Assembly (NCBI RefSeq): GCF_014654675.1
Contig: NZ_BNBC01000042.1
Span: forward strand, 38,420 to 83,251
DNA: 44,832 nt
Source: Streptomyces spiralis
Lineage (GTDB): Bacteria > Actinomycetota > Actinomycetes > Streptomycetales > Streptomycetaceae
Direction: 5' to 3'
Part shown: piece after piece, positions 24,341 through 32,619 of the stretch
How the letters are laid out: each line of letters begins with the position of its first letter
Numbering within the stretch: position 1 is the first letter of the stretch
Position numbers and translations under genes: made by a program
Notes under the pieces: model-generated
What the model saw: only the letters and a program-made list of their open reading frames with translations
Told to the model about the DNA's origin: nothing
The model's database searches: none

Positions 24341-25861
24341 TCAGCCCTGGAGGGGTGTGCCGAACCAGCGGGTCAGGGCGGTGCCCAGGCCGTCGGTGCC
24401 GCCGGTGTGGGTCCATGCGACGTGGCCGTCGGGGCGGACCAGTACCGCCTGGGCGCCGGCGAAGACGGCGCCGGCGTCGGCCGTGGCGGGGGTGGCCGTC
24501 ACCACGTCGACGCGGCCGGCCCAGCCGGCGGCGGCCTCGCGCAGGCGGGTGTCGCCGGCGAGGTCGAGCAGGACGCCGCGGCCGGCGTGCAGCAGAGGGA
24601 ACGTGTCCGTGTGGCCGTCGGGTCCGCTCAGCGGGAGCTTGCCCAGGCGGCGCCCGAGCAGCGGGTGGGCCACCTGACCGGTGTCGTCGGTGACGTCGTA
24701 GCGGATGTCGAGGTGGGAGACGATGCCCGCGAGGTGGCGGCGGACGGTGTCGTAGCCGGTGAGTTCGGTCAGGATCCGGCGCAGCGGCTCGGCCGGGGTA
24801 CCGCCGAGGAAGACCATGCCCTGGGCGCGGGTGTTCATCAGCAGGCGGCGGCCCACCGGGTGGCGTTCGGCGTGGTAGGTGTCCAGGAGGTCCTGGCCGG
24901 CGCGGCCGGTGGCGACGGCGGCGAGTTTGAAGCCGAGGTTGGCGGCGTCCTGCACGCCGGTGCTCAGACCCTGGCCGCCGGCGGGCAGGTGGATGTGGGC
25001 GGCGTCCCCGGCGAGCAGGATGCGGCCGCGCCGGTAGTGGGCGGCCTGGCGGGTGGCGTCGCTGAAGAAGCTGACCCACTGGGCGCCGCCGCCGCTGATG
25101 TCCTCGCCGGTGATGTGCTCCCAGGCCTTCGCGACCTCCTCGAAGGTGACGGTGTCGTCGGCGCCGCGGGCGGCGGCGCCGTGCGGGCAGACGATGATGC
25201 GGTGCACGCCCTCCTTCAGCGGGGCGGCCATCACCATGCCGTTGGGGAGGGCCTCGCCGAGGTAGCGGGGCCTGAGGTCGAGGCCGGTGACGTCGGCGAG
25301 GAACATGGCGCGGGTCGCCTCGGTGCCGGGGAAGTCGATGCCGGCGAGCTTGCGCACGGTGCTCTTGCCGCCGTCGCAGCCGACCAGGTAGCGGGCGCGC
25401 AGCCGCCGCACGCCGTGCGGGGTGCGGGCGGTGACCTCGACGTGGTCGCCGTCCAGGAAGCCGTCGGCCAGGTCGAGGACCTCGTGGCCGCGGCGGATGT
25501 CGGCGCCGCGGCCGGCGGCCCAGTCGGCGAGGACCGCCTCGGTCTGGCTCTGCGGGATGCCGCGGGCGCCGAAGTGGGCGCCCTCAAGGGCGGTGAAGTC
25601 GAACTGGACGCCGCCGAAGTGGCCGACGTCGCTGACCTCGAGGCTCTCGCCCTGCCCGAAGCGGGGCAGCAGCCCGCGCTGGTCGAAGACCTCCATGGCG
25701 CGGGCGGTGAAGCCCAGGCCGCGGGACTGGCCGGTGGGCTCGACCAGCTTGTCGAGCACGATCACCTCGGCCCCGCCGAGGCGGAGTTCGCCCGCGAGCA
25801 TCAGTCCGGTCGGGCCCGCGCCCACGACGATGACGTCGGCGTCCATCCTGGTGTCCTGCAT
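24341..25861 (-). CDS. FAD-dependent aromatic polyketide hydroxylase 1 (PgaE/JadH-like)
   Basis: A 506-aa group A flavoprotein monooxygenase. It has the dinucleotide fold VGAGPTGL (13-20), the GCDGGKSTVRK (DG) motif, GRILLAGDAAHIHLPAGGQG (the GD motif and FAD ribityl site) and a C-terminal thioredoxin-like domain ending WTHTGGTDGLGTALTRWFG. Relatives hydroxylate or rearrange angucycline cores (PgaE, UrdE, JadH). It is the last gene of the eight-gene minus-strand operon, 134 bases after oxygenase 2. It starts at ATG 25861; a second ATG five codons on (25846) is possible, since the ribosome site AGAGGG is rather far from the first. Confidence 0.93.
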   Translation of the reverse strand: MQDTRMDADVIVVGAGPTGLMLAGELRLGGAEVIVLDKLVEPTGQSRGLGFTARAMEVFDQRGLLPRFGQGESLEVSDVGHFGGVQFDFTALEGAHFGARGIPQSQTEAVLADWAAGRGADIRRGHEVLDLADGFLDGDHVEVTARTPHGVRRLRARYLVGCDGGKSTVRKLAGIDFPGTEATRAMFLADVTGLDLRPRYLGEALPNGMVMAAPLKEGVHRIIVCPHGAAARGADDTVTFEEVAKAWEHITGEDISGGGAQWVSFFSDATRQAAHYRRGRILLAGDAAHIHLPAGGQGLSTGVQDAANLGFKLAAVATGRAGQDLLDTYHAERHPVGRRLLMNTRAQGMVFLGGTPAEPLRRILTELTGYDTVRRHLAGIVSHLDIRYDVTDDTGQVAHPLLGRRLGKLPLSGPDGHTDTFPLLHAGRGVLLDLAGDTRLREAAAGWAGRVDVVTATPATADAGAVFAGAQAVLVRPDGHVAWTHTGGTDGLGTALTRWFGTPLQG

Positions 25862-25995
25862 GGTCGTGTCATCCCTCTTTAGTCAACGGTGGTCCGTGCT
25901 CGTGCGGGCGGGGGGTGGCCAAGGCGGCGGGCTGCGCCGGTGCGCGGGCGGGGTCGTGAGCGGGATCCTGTGGATCTTGGGGATCCCCGTGTGTC

Positions 25996-27498
25996 TCAGG
26001 GGGAGCCGAACCACCGTGCGACCGCGCGGGCCAGGCCCTCGCCGTCTCCTCCGCCCGTCCAGACGACGTGGCCGTCGGGCCGGACCAGGACGGCGGGCGT
26101 GCCCGCGAGCGGCGAGGCGTGCACCGGGTGGGCGGTGACCGAGTCGATGCGGTCGGCCAGGTGCGCGTGGAGGGGCGGCGGCGGGCCGCCCAGTCCCAGG
26201 AGCAGCCCGCGTCCGGAGCGCAGCAGGTCGGCCGTGGTGCAGACGATGTCTGCGACGCGGAGCCCGAGGTGGGGCAGGCGGGCGCCGCCCAGCGGGTGTT
26301 CGGGGCCGCCGACGTCGTAGCGGATGTCGAGTCCGCTGATCATTGCGGCGAGGCGGGTGCGTACGTCGTCGTAGGCGATGAGTTCGGCGAGCACCGTGCG
26401 CAGCGGCTCCACCTCGGGGCCGCCCAGGAGCAGCAGGGCCTGGGCGCGGATGTTGGCCAGGACGGCGGCGCCCACGGCGCGGCGTTCGCTGTCGTAGCTG
26501 TCCAGGAGCCCTGCGGGTGCGGTGCCGTCGACGGCGGCGGCGAGTTTGAAGCCGAGGTTGTGGGCGTCCTGGAGGGCGAGGTTGAGGGCCTGGCCGCCGA
26601 TGGGCATCTGGCGGTGGGCGGCGTCTCCGGCGAACAGGATCCGGCCGTGCCGGTAGCGGGCCAGGAGCCGGTTCTCGTCGTCGAAGTGGTTGACCCACAG
26701 CGGGGTGCCGCCGGTGATGTCCTCGCCGGTGACGCGTTTCCAGGCGGCGGCGATCTCCTCGAAGTGCGGGTTGCCGGCGTGCTGGCGGACCTCGGCGCCG
26801 AACTCGTGGACCATGACCCGGGTGATGCCGGCCGGGTTGCGGGCGGCGACGGCGAAGCCGCCCGGGAGCCTCTCGAAGCGCCGGGTGGGGATGTCGATGC
26901 CGTCGACGTCGGCGCGCAGCAGTTCACGGGCGGCCGGGGTGCCGGGGAAGGCGGCGCCCATCAGGCGGCGCACGGTGGAGTCCTGGCCGTCGCAGGCGAC
27001 GAGGTAGGCGGCGCGCAGCGTGAGGCGGCCGCCGCGGCGGCCGGTGGCGGCGGCCTCGACGTGCGAGCCGCGGTCATCGACCGTGTGCAGGGTGTGGCCG
27101 CATCTGAGGTCGGCGCCGAGGCCGAGCGCCCACTCCTCCAGGACGGACTCGGTCCTGGTCTGCGCGACCTTCCACTGCCCGGGGTAGGGGGTGGGCAGCG
27201 TCAGGTCCAGGGGGATGCCGCCGAAGTGGCCGCGCACCTCGCACGGCGGGCTGCCCAGGTCGGCGAGCAGGCCGCGGCTGTCCAGCACCTCCATGGTGCG
27301 GGCGTGCAGGGTGGAGGCGCGGGAGGCGGTGTCCGGGCCGTGGCGCCGCTCGAGGAGGGTCACCTGGATGCCGCGCAGGGCCAGTTCCCCGGCCAGGAGC
27401 AGGCCGGCCGGGCCCGCGCCGACGACGATCACCTGGGTGTCGACCGTTTCGGCGGGCCCGGCCTGCGGCGTGGGGCCGTGGGTGTGCGCGCCGGCCAT
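25996..27498 (-). CDS. FAD-dependent aromatic polyketide hydroxylase 2
   Basis: A 500-aa group A flavoprotein monooxygenase. VGAGPAGL is at 26-33, with the DG motif ACDGQDSTVRR, the GD motif GRILFAGDAAHRQMPIGGQA and a C-terminal thioredoxin-like domain. It is the most divergent of the three paralogues: the region after the FAD fold reads ERRHGPDTASRASTLHARTMEV, where oxygenases 1 and 3 have EP-x-x-QSR-x-LGF. This resembles the substrate-side motif of other aromatic hydroxylases. The ATG at 27498 comes one base after the upstream stop codon, so it is coupled to the aromatase/cyclase. It may act on the modified core (for example hydroxylation before ring contraction). Confidence 0.92.
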   Translation of the reverse strand: MAGAHTHGPTPQAGPAETVDTQVIVVGAGPAGLLLAGELALRGIQVTLLERRHGPDTASRASTLHARTMEVLDSRGLLADLGSPPCEVRGHFGGIPLDLTLPTPYPGQWKVAQTRTESVLEEWALGLGADLRCGHTLHTVDDRGSHVEAAATGRRGGRLTLRAAYLVACDGQDSTVRRLMGAAFPGTPAARELLRADVDGIDIPTRRFERLPGGFAVAARNPAGITRVMVHEFGAEVRQHAGNPHFEEIAAAWKRVTGEDITGGTPLWVNHFDDENRLLARYRHGRILFAGDAAHRQMPIGGQALNLALQDAHNLGFKLAAAVDGTAPAGLLDSYDSERRAVGAAVLANIRAQALLLLGGPEVEPLRTVLAELIAYDDVRTRLAAMISGLDIRYDVGGPEHPLGGARLPHLGLRVADIVCTTADLLRSGRGLLLGLGGPPPPLHAHLADRIDSVTAHPVHASPLAGTPAVLVRPDGHVVWTGGGDGEGLARAVARWFGSP

Positions 27499-27499
27499 G

Positions 27500-28444
27500 T
27501 CAGCGCATCCGCTCCGCGTGGTCCTTGGCGTGGCCGAGGGTGGCCAGGCTGTTGGTGCTGAGCGCGCCGTGCACATAGGCGCGGGCGTCGGCGACGGTGG
27601 CCTCGGGGCCGAGGATCCTGGCGATGTTGTCGGTGTTGAGGGTGACGGTGTGCTGGGAGCTGGCCACGGCTGCTCCGTCGTCGGTGTCCTTAAAGGTCCA
27701 CACGCCGGTGTGCAGGGTCATCAGTGCCGGCAGCGTGACCTGCTTGTAGGCGATGCGGTGGTGGCCGATGGCGACCCGGTAGGACTTGGTGGTGTGCGTG
27801 GAGCCGTCCTTGGCGCGGGTGTCCATCTGAAGTTCCTGCAGGCCCGGGGTGTCCTCGGTGAAGCGGACGCGGGCCACGTGCGGCAGCCGCTCGGGCCACA
27901 GCCCGGCCTCGTTGACGAAGTCGAAGGCGTCCTTGGCCGAGCCGTCGATCGTCACGGTGTCGGTGAAGGAGAAGGTCAGCTCCTGTGCCTGTGCGGCGTG
28001 GTCGCGTTCGACGTTCTCCTTGAGGGCGGCGAGTTCGGCGGTGCTGTTTTCGTCCACGGCCCGCTCGATCCACAGCAGGTCGTGCGGGTCGTCGTCGACG
28101 GCCCGGTAGTCGTGCAGGAGCCGCACGCGTGAGGTGTCCCCGGTCATGGGTTCGACGATCCAGGTGCCGCCCATGGCGGCGACCGGCGGCGCCGTCACCT
28201 CCTGCCGGAAGGTGATGCGCAGGGCCTCGGCATCCAGGGTGCGGCGCGAGGTCCACGTCTTGGGCTCGCCGTTGGCGGTGGCCCAGATACGGATGCGTTC
28301 CTGGCCGGCGCCGCACTCCTCCCGGTCGGCGTAGATGGTGGGCGGGAAGATCCGCGGCCAGTTGGCCACCTCGGCCAGGAGGCGGTAGACGGCGGCGGCC
28401 GGTGCATGGATGGTGGTCTCGTGCTCGACCTCACGAGTCGTCAT
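27500..28444 (-). CDS. Didomain aromatase/cyclase 1 (SRPBCC)
   Basis: A 314-aa protein with two START/Bet v1-like polyketide cyclase domains: about 1-150 (TTIHAPAAAVYRLLAEVANWPRIFPPTIYADR) and about 155-305 (FTDTVTIDGSAKDAFDFVNEAGLWPERLPHVARV). Didomain members catalyse C7-C12 first-ring cyclisation and aromatisation of the KR-reduced poly-beta-ketone. It lies right after the ketoreductase, the usual order (ACP-KR-ARO/CYC) in type II clusters. The TACR start is ATG at 28444. A second, diverged copy lies at 36387-37364. Confidence 0.95.
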   Translation of the reverse strand: MTTREVEHETTIHAPAAAVYRLLAEVANWPRIFPPTIYADREECGAGQERIRIWATANGEPKTWTSRRTLDAEALRITFRQEVTAPPVAAMGGTWIVEPMTGDTSRVRLLHDYRAVDDDPHDLLWIERAVDENSTAELAALKENVERDHAAQAQELTFSFTDTVTIDGSAKDAFDFVNEAGLWPERLPHVARVRFTEDTPGLQELQMDTRAKDGSTHTTKSYRVAIGHHRIAYKQVTLPALMTLHTGVWTFKDTDDGAAVASSQHTVTLNTDNIARILGPEATVADARAYVHGALSTNSLATLGHAKDHAERMR

Positions 28445-28532
28445 GGCGACGTCTTCTCCTAGGGGATGCTGGCTGACTGCGCGGACGTGGCACAGCGGCC
28501 GCGCGGGGAGGGGGCCTGCGCGGCCGGCTGCG

Positions 28533-29318
28533 CTAGAAGTTGCCGAGGCCGCCGCAGACGTTGAGGGCCTGGGAGGTGATGGAGGCGGCGGTGTCGGAGG
28601 CGAGGTAGCCGACCAGGCCCGCGACCTCCTGGGGCGTGGAGTAACGGCCGAGCGGGATCTTGGCCTGGAACTTCTTGAGGATCTCCGCCTCGCTCGTGCC
28701 GTAGGCGTCGGCGTAGCCCTGCCGCACCCGCTGGGCCATGGGTGTCTCGACGTAGCCCGGGCAGACGGCGTTGACGGTGATGCCGGTGGGGGCCAGCTCG
28801 TTGCCCAGGGCCTTGGTGAAGCCGACGACGCCGTGCTTGGAGGCCGAGTAGGGGGCGCCCAGGACGACGCCCTGCTTGCCCGCGGTGGAGGCGATGTTGA
28901 TGATCCGGCCGCGGTCCTTGGCGCGCATGCCGCCGGTGGTGAGGACCTCGCGGGTCATCCTGAAGACGCTGTTGAGGTTGGTGTCGATGACGTCGTCCCA
29001 CAGCTCGTCGGTGATCTCCGCGGTGGGGCCGCCGCCGGAGCGCCCGGCGTTGTTGACGAGCACGTCGACGGTGCCGAAGGCGGCGACGGCGCTGCGCACG
29101 AACTCCTTGACGGACGCGGCGTCGCACACGTCGAGCCGGCGGCCGTCGACGTCCAGGCCCTCCTCGCGCAGCGCCTTGGCGGTCAGGGCGACGTTGTCGG
29201 CGTCGCGTGCGCCGATGAAGACCCGGTGGCCCTGGACCGCCAGCAGGCGGGCGACCTCCAGGCCGATCCCGCTGGTCGCGCCGGTGACGAGGGCGACCCT
29301 GCGCGTGGTGTCGGACAT
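28533..29318 (-). CDS. Type II polyketide ketoreductase (C9-KR, ActIII type)
   Basis: A 261-aa short-chain dehydrogenase. The NADPH loop TGATSGIG is at 12-19, with tetrad N114, S144, Y157 and K161 (APYSASKHG). The stereochemical loop, PGG in ActIII, reads SGG (94-96), a variation I believe to be frequent in angucycline KRs. The tail SQALNVCGGLGNF is typical. It reduces the C9 carbonyl of the nascent chain on the ACP. It is in the operon between ACP (12-base gap) and aromatase/cyclase. Confidence 0.96.
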   Translation of the reverse strand: MSDTTRRVALVTGATSGIGLEVARLLAVQGHRVFIGARDADNVALTAKALREEGLDVDGRRLDVCDAASVKEFVRSAVAAFGTVDVLVNNAGRSGGGPTAEITDELWDDVIDTNLNSVFRMTREVLTTGGMRAKDRGRIINIASTAGKQGVVLGAPYSASKHGVVGFTKALGNELAPTGITVNAVCPGYVETPMAQRVRQGYADAYGTSEAEILKKFQAKIPLGRYSTPQEVAGLVGYLASDTAASITSQALNVCGGLGNF

Positions 29319-29330
29319 GGGGTGCTCCTC

Positions 29331-29606
29331 TCAGGCGGCGCGGGCCCCGGCCGGGGACAGCTGGGCGTTGACGGCGTCGATCAGGTCGCGCGGGGTGATG
29401 TCGTCGGCGAGGTCGTCGTCGTCCAGGACGATGCCGTACTCGCGTTCGATGCGGCCGCCGGTCTCCAGCAGGGCGATGGACTCGTAGCCGAGCACCTCGA
29501 AGGTGGTGTCCAGGATGTCGCCGGCGAGGTCGACGTTCTCGTCGGCGCCCGCGGCCTCGAGAAGGATCCGCCTGAGGTCGTCGAGGGTGAACTGGATGCT
29601 GGGCAT
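29331..29606 (-). CDS. Acyl carrier protein of the type II PKS
   Basis: A 91-aa acidic four-helix carrier protein. The phosphopantetheine serine is S43 in LGYESIALLE, and the downstream IEREYGIVLDDDDLADDITPRDLIDAVN is typical. The ATG at 29606 follows GAAGGAAG. In canonical clusters the KS-alpha and KS-beta genes lie directly upstream of the ACP, but here the upstream gene is a cyclase 107 bases away and no ketosynthase is present. Activation probably depends on the cluster's own PPTase (33186-34148). Confidence 0.96.
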   Translation of the reverse strand: MPSIQFTLDDLRRILLEAAGADENVDLAGDILDTTFEVLGYESIALLETGGRIEREYGIVLDDDDLADDITPRDLIDAVNAQLSPAGARAA

Positions 29607-29627
29607 GGGTACTTCCTTCGCAATCTC

Positions 29628-29643
29628 GGGGCCTTGCGGCCCC
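29628..29643. other. Small hairpin between TcmI-like cyclase and ACP
   Basis: GGGGCC-TTGC-GGCCCC (29628-29643) lies in the 107-base gap where KS genes would normally be. It may reduce read-through or set the ACP mRNA level. I could not find KS coding remnants in the gap. Confidence 0.4.
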
Positions 29644-29713
29644 AGCCGATCGGTTCTCGTGGTCGCGCGGGCACGGGCGCCCGGCGTGCCGGCGGCTGCG
29701 GTGCGCCGCCCGC

Positions 29714-30043
29714 TCAGGCGGTCGCCTCCCACCGGTAGAAGCGCTGTGCCATGGCGTCGGCCGGGGAGCGCCAGGTCGCCGGGTCGTACGGTGCGATGAA
29801 CGGTTTGAGGTCGTCGCTGATCCGCACGAAGCGCGGGTCGTCCTTGGCGCCCTGGATCAGCTCGCCGCCGTTGTCCTCGTCGAAGTCCTGCAGGTGGAAG
29901 TACAGGCCGTTGAAGGCGAACAGCTGGCGTCGCCGGGTGCCCATCCGGTGCGGCATGTCCGTGGCGTCGAAATCGGCGAACAGCCTGGCGACGTCCGCGC
30001 CCGAACCGGGCGCCATACGGGCCACGATCAGCGTGCTGTGCAT
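29714..30043 (-). CDS. TcmI-family polyketide cyclase
   Basis: A 109-aa ferredoxin-like dimeric cyclase. It begins MHSTLIVARMAPGSGADVA and contains DATDMPHRMGTRRRQLFAFNGLYFHL and DPRFVRISDDLKPFIAPYDPATW, as in TcmI/JadI/KinA-type enzymes that close the later rings. The ATG at 30043 has AAGGAG ten bases upstream. It is operon-internal between the ABM-type oxygenase and the ACP. Confidence 0.94.
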   Translation of the reverse strand: MHSTLIVARMAPGSGADVARLFADFDATDMPHRMGTRRRQLFAFNGLYFHLQDFDEDNGGELIQGAKDDPRFVRISDDLKPFIAPYDPATWRSPADAMAQRFYRWEATA

Positions 30044-30158
30044 AGGTTTTCGCTCCTTGAGGAGATCCGGTGCGTGGCTCGGGGCGGGTTGGCGCACCGC
30101 CGGCGGGGACGCCGGACGCCGCACGGGCCGCCCTGCGCCGGGCGCCGGTCAGGGCGCC

Positions 30159-30209
30159 GGGTGCCGGGTGCGGGGTGGGGGTGCGGGTGCGGGGTGCGGG
30201 GGTGCGGGG
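30159..30209. repeat. G-rich tandem repeat touching the oxygenase stop codon
   Basis: Reiterated GTGCGGG/GTGGGGG units on the plus strand end exactly at the stop codon (30210-30212) of the minus-strand ABM-type oxygenase. It shares GGTGCGGGGTGGGGGTGCGG with the tract at 34226-34268. The template strand is G-rich enough to form a quadruplex. Confidence 0.7.
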
Positions 30210-30905
30210 CTAGTGGCCGGCGGCGCGTGTGTGCACCACGCGGTAGGTGTTCGCGTCGCGCTCGACGGTCAGCTCGGTGATGCGCTCGTCGTTGGTGCGC
30301 CGGGGCCTGGGCTTGCGCTCGTGCGGCAGGTCGCGGAAGGCCTCGTAGCTGTCCTTGCTGTCCCACTGGGAGTAGACGACGGCGAAGGCACCCTCGACGA
30401 ACATCGCGCGCAGGCCCCTGAAGACGCTGTGCGAGCGGTAGCCGGGGACGTTCACCAGCCAGTCCTGGCCCTCGCCCAGGAGCTTGATCAGCTCGGCCTG
30501 GTCGGCCTCGCCGACCCGGTACACCTCGATGGCGGTGTAGTCGTCACGGTCCGGTGAGACCTCGATGCGGCCGCCGAGCCGGGGGTGGGTCTGGGTGAAG
30601 ACGATCTCGTTCTGCAGCAGCCGGATGGCCGTGGTGATCTCCCGGAAGACGGGCAGCGTGCGGTGCTTGAACTCCTCACCGGCGTACCGCTTCTGAAGGT
30701 CCTCGCCGCTGCGCCACTGGATCAGGTTGGCGGTGCCGGGGCTGTCCTGCCCGGCGTGCACGGTGGAGGAGATCCATCCCTCGTAGGCCGCCGCGTCGAC
30801 GATCTTGCCCATCTCGGTGAGCAACTGTGCCTGGTGCTCGGGGGTGTCGGTGGTGAACAGGTTGAGGACGGTCAGGTAGTTGTCCTGGGTGGAGATGATC
30901 GGCAT
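30210..30905 (-). CDS. Didomain ABM-type oxygenase, AlpJ/JadG/GilOII-like (ring-cleaving candidate)
   Basis: A 231-aa protein of two antibiotic-biosynthesis-monooxygenase-like (dimeric alpha-beta barrel) halves: about 10-100 (YLTVLNLFTTDTPEHQAQLLTEMGKIV, then GTANLIQWRSGEDLQKRY) and about 120-205 (YTAIEVYRVGEADQAELIKLLG, then FAVVYSQWDSKDSYEAFRDL). This size, duplication and cluster position match the AlpJ/JadG/GilOII oxygenases that cleave the angucycline B ring, the step leading to benzofluorenes in kinamycin. Assignment to that subgroup rests on resemblance remembered from the family and needs alignment. The ATG at 30905 follows GAAGGAACC. Confidence 0.75.
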   Translation of the reverse strand: MPIISTQDNYLTVLNLFTTDTPEHQAQLLTEMGKIVDAAAYEGWISSTVHAGQDSPGTANLIQWRSGEDLQKRYAGEEFKHRTLPVFREITTAIRLLQNEIVFTQTHPRLGGRIEVSPDRDDYTAIEVYRVGEADQAELIKLLGEGQDWLVNVPGYRSHSVFRGLRAMFVEGAFAVVYSQWDSKDSYEAFRDLPHERKPRPRRTNDERITELTVERDANTYRVVHTRAAGH

Positions 30906-30966
30906 GGTTCCTTCGCTTCCGTTCAAGGAGGTGCGTTACGGTCCCAAACAGGCGGGTGGGCCCCGG

Positions 30967-32454
30967 TCAGCGGGCGGGGCCGAACCAGCGGGCGAGTGCG
31001 TCGGTCAGCGGCATGCCGGTGACGCCGGCGGCGGGCCCCTCGCCGGCGGCGCCGGCCCAGGCGACGTAGCCGTCGGGGCGCACCAGGACGGCGCCCAGGC
31101 CCCCCTCGCCCTCGAGGCCCTGCACGGTGACGGTGTCGATCAGGTCGGACCACCCCCGGGCCGCGGCGCGCAGCCCGGCGTCGCCGGTCAGGTCCAGCAG
31201 CAGCCCGCGCCCGGCGTGGAGGAGGGTGTAGACGCTCTGTTTGACGCCGTCGCGGGTGATCTGCTGGTCGGGAAGGCGGCGGCCGAGCAGCGGGTGACGG
31301 TCGCAGCCGACGTCGTGGCGGATGTCGAGCCCGGTGACCATGCCGACCAGGTGGCGCTGCACGTCCTCGTGCCGCACCAGTTCGCCGAACACCTGGCGCA
31401 GCGGGTCGGCCTCGTCCCCGCCGAGGTAGAGGGTGCGCTGGGCGAGGGTGTTGGCCAGGATGCGGGCGCCGACCGGGTGGCGCTCGCTGTGGTAGGTGTC
31501 GAGCAGCCCCTTGGGGGCCCGGCCCTTGATGTCCAGGGCGAGTTTCCAGCCGAGGTTGACGGCGTCCTGGATGCCGGCGCTCATGCCCTGGGCGCCGATG
31601 GGCAGGTGGATGTGGGCGGCGTCGCCGGCGAGGAGGATGCGGCCCTTGCGGTACTGGGCGGCCTGCCGGCTGACGTCGGTGGTGGAGGATACCCACAGCG
31701 GGGTGGCGGCGCTGATGCCCTCGCCGGACAGCCGCCCGAACGCCTCGGCGACCTCCTCGAAGGTGATCGGGCCCGCTCCGGTGCGCAGCGGCCGTGCACG
31801 GTCGTAGTAGATGACGCGGCTGCGGTCCGGGCCGAGCGGCAGCACCATGACCATGCCGCCGGGCACCGGCTCGCCGCTGAACCGCGGCCGCAGCCTCACG
31901 CCCGCGATGTCGGCGAAACGCAGCTCGACGGTGGGCTCGGTGCCGGGGAAGTCGATCCGGGCGCTGGTGCGGACCACGCTGCGGGCCCCGTCGCAGCCCA
32001 CGACGTAGCGGCCGCGGAGCATTGCCGTGCCCTCGGGGCCGGCGATGCGGACGCCTGCCCCCTCCTCGTCCTGCTCGACGCCGGTGACCTCGATGCCGCG
32101 GCGCACCTCGACGCCGCGCTCGGCGACCCAGCCGGCCAGCATGGCCTCGGTGAGGGACTGGGGGATGCCGCGGGCACCGTAGGAACCGCCCGGAAGGACA
32201 CGGTAGTCGAGCGGCACACCACCGAAATGACCGAACGGAATGACATCGACATCGCCGAGCCGGGAAATGAGCCCGCGCTGCGCGAATTCCTCGATCGTGC
32301 GCGCGGAAAAGCCGAGGGCACGGGATTGACTGATGGGCTCGGCAAGCCGGTCGACGACCAGGACGGAGACTCCATTGAGACTCAACTCGCCCGCGAGCAT
32401 GAGTCCGGTGGGACCTGCTCCTACTATGATCACGTCCGCGTCAATGCTGTTCAT
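30967..32454 (-). CDS. FAD-dependent aromatic polyketide hydroxylase 3
   Basis: A 495-aa group A flavoprotein monooxygenase, first gene of the minus-strand operon. VGAGPTGL is near 11-18, followed by GCDGARSVVRT, GRILLAGDAAHIHLPIGAQG and a C-terminal thioredoxin-like domain. It is clearly closest to oxygenase 1 (shared EP-xx-QSR-x-LGF-x-AR, the GARGIPQS block and the DTYHSERHPVG region), so the two likely arose by duplication and act on related substrates, as the oxygenase pairs of jadomycin and urdamycin do. The ATG at 32454 follows GGAGAGGG. Confidence 0.94.
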   Translation of the reverse strand: MNSIDADVIIVGAGPTGLMLAGELSLNGVSVLVVDRLAEPISQSRALGFSARTIEEFAQRGLISRLGDVDVIPFGHFGGVPLDYRVLPGGSYGARGIPQSLTEAMLAGWVAERGVEVRRGIEVTGVEQDEEGAGVRIAGPEGTAMLRGRYVVGCDGARSVVRTSARIDFPGTEPTVELRFADIAGVRLRPRFSGEPVPGGMVMVLPLGPDRSRVIYYDRARPLRTGAGPITFEEVAEAFGRLSGEGISAATPLWVSSTTDVSRQAAQYRKGRILLAGDAAHIHLPIGAQGMSAGIQDAVNLGWKLALDIKGRAPKGLLDTYHSERHPVGARILANTLAQRTLYLGGDEADPLRQVFGELVRHEDVQRHLVGMVTGLDIRHDVGCDRHPLLGRRLPDQQITRDGVKQSVYTLLHAGRGLLLDLTGDAGLRAAARGWSDLIDTVTVQGLEGEGGLGAVLVRPDGYVAWAGAAGEGPAAGVTGMPLTDALARWFGPAR

Positions 32455-32619
32455 CCGCCCTCTCCCGACTGATGTTTGACGAGTATTGCCGGGCCACGGA
32501 GAAACGGTAAAGCGAATGCGGTACAGGCTTTTTACAAGCCGCTACAGAACTTGGCCGGGAATGTCAGATCTCTGGCAGGGATCTGGTACGGCGGCCGCGC
32601 CCGGCGCCATGCTCGGGCG
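32455..32619. promoter_or_regulatory. Divergent promoter region for the polyketide operon and SnoaL-like gene
   Basis: These 165 bases are AT-richer than their neighbours and should hold the promoter of the eight-gene minus-strand operon. An inverted repeat GGCTT-TTTAC-AAGCC (32526-32540) is a possible operator. I could not identify convincing SARP heptamer repeats by eye. Confidence 0.45.

Noticed and set aside
29607..29713. Ketosynthase remnant between cyclase and ACP
   Set aside because: Only 107 bases with a small hairpin; no KS motif in any frame.
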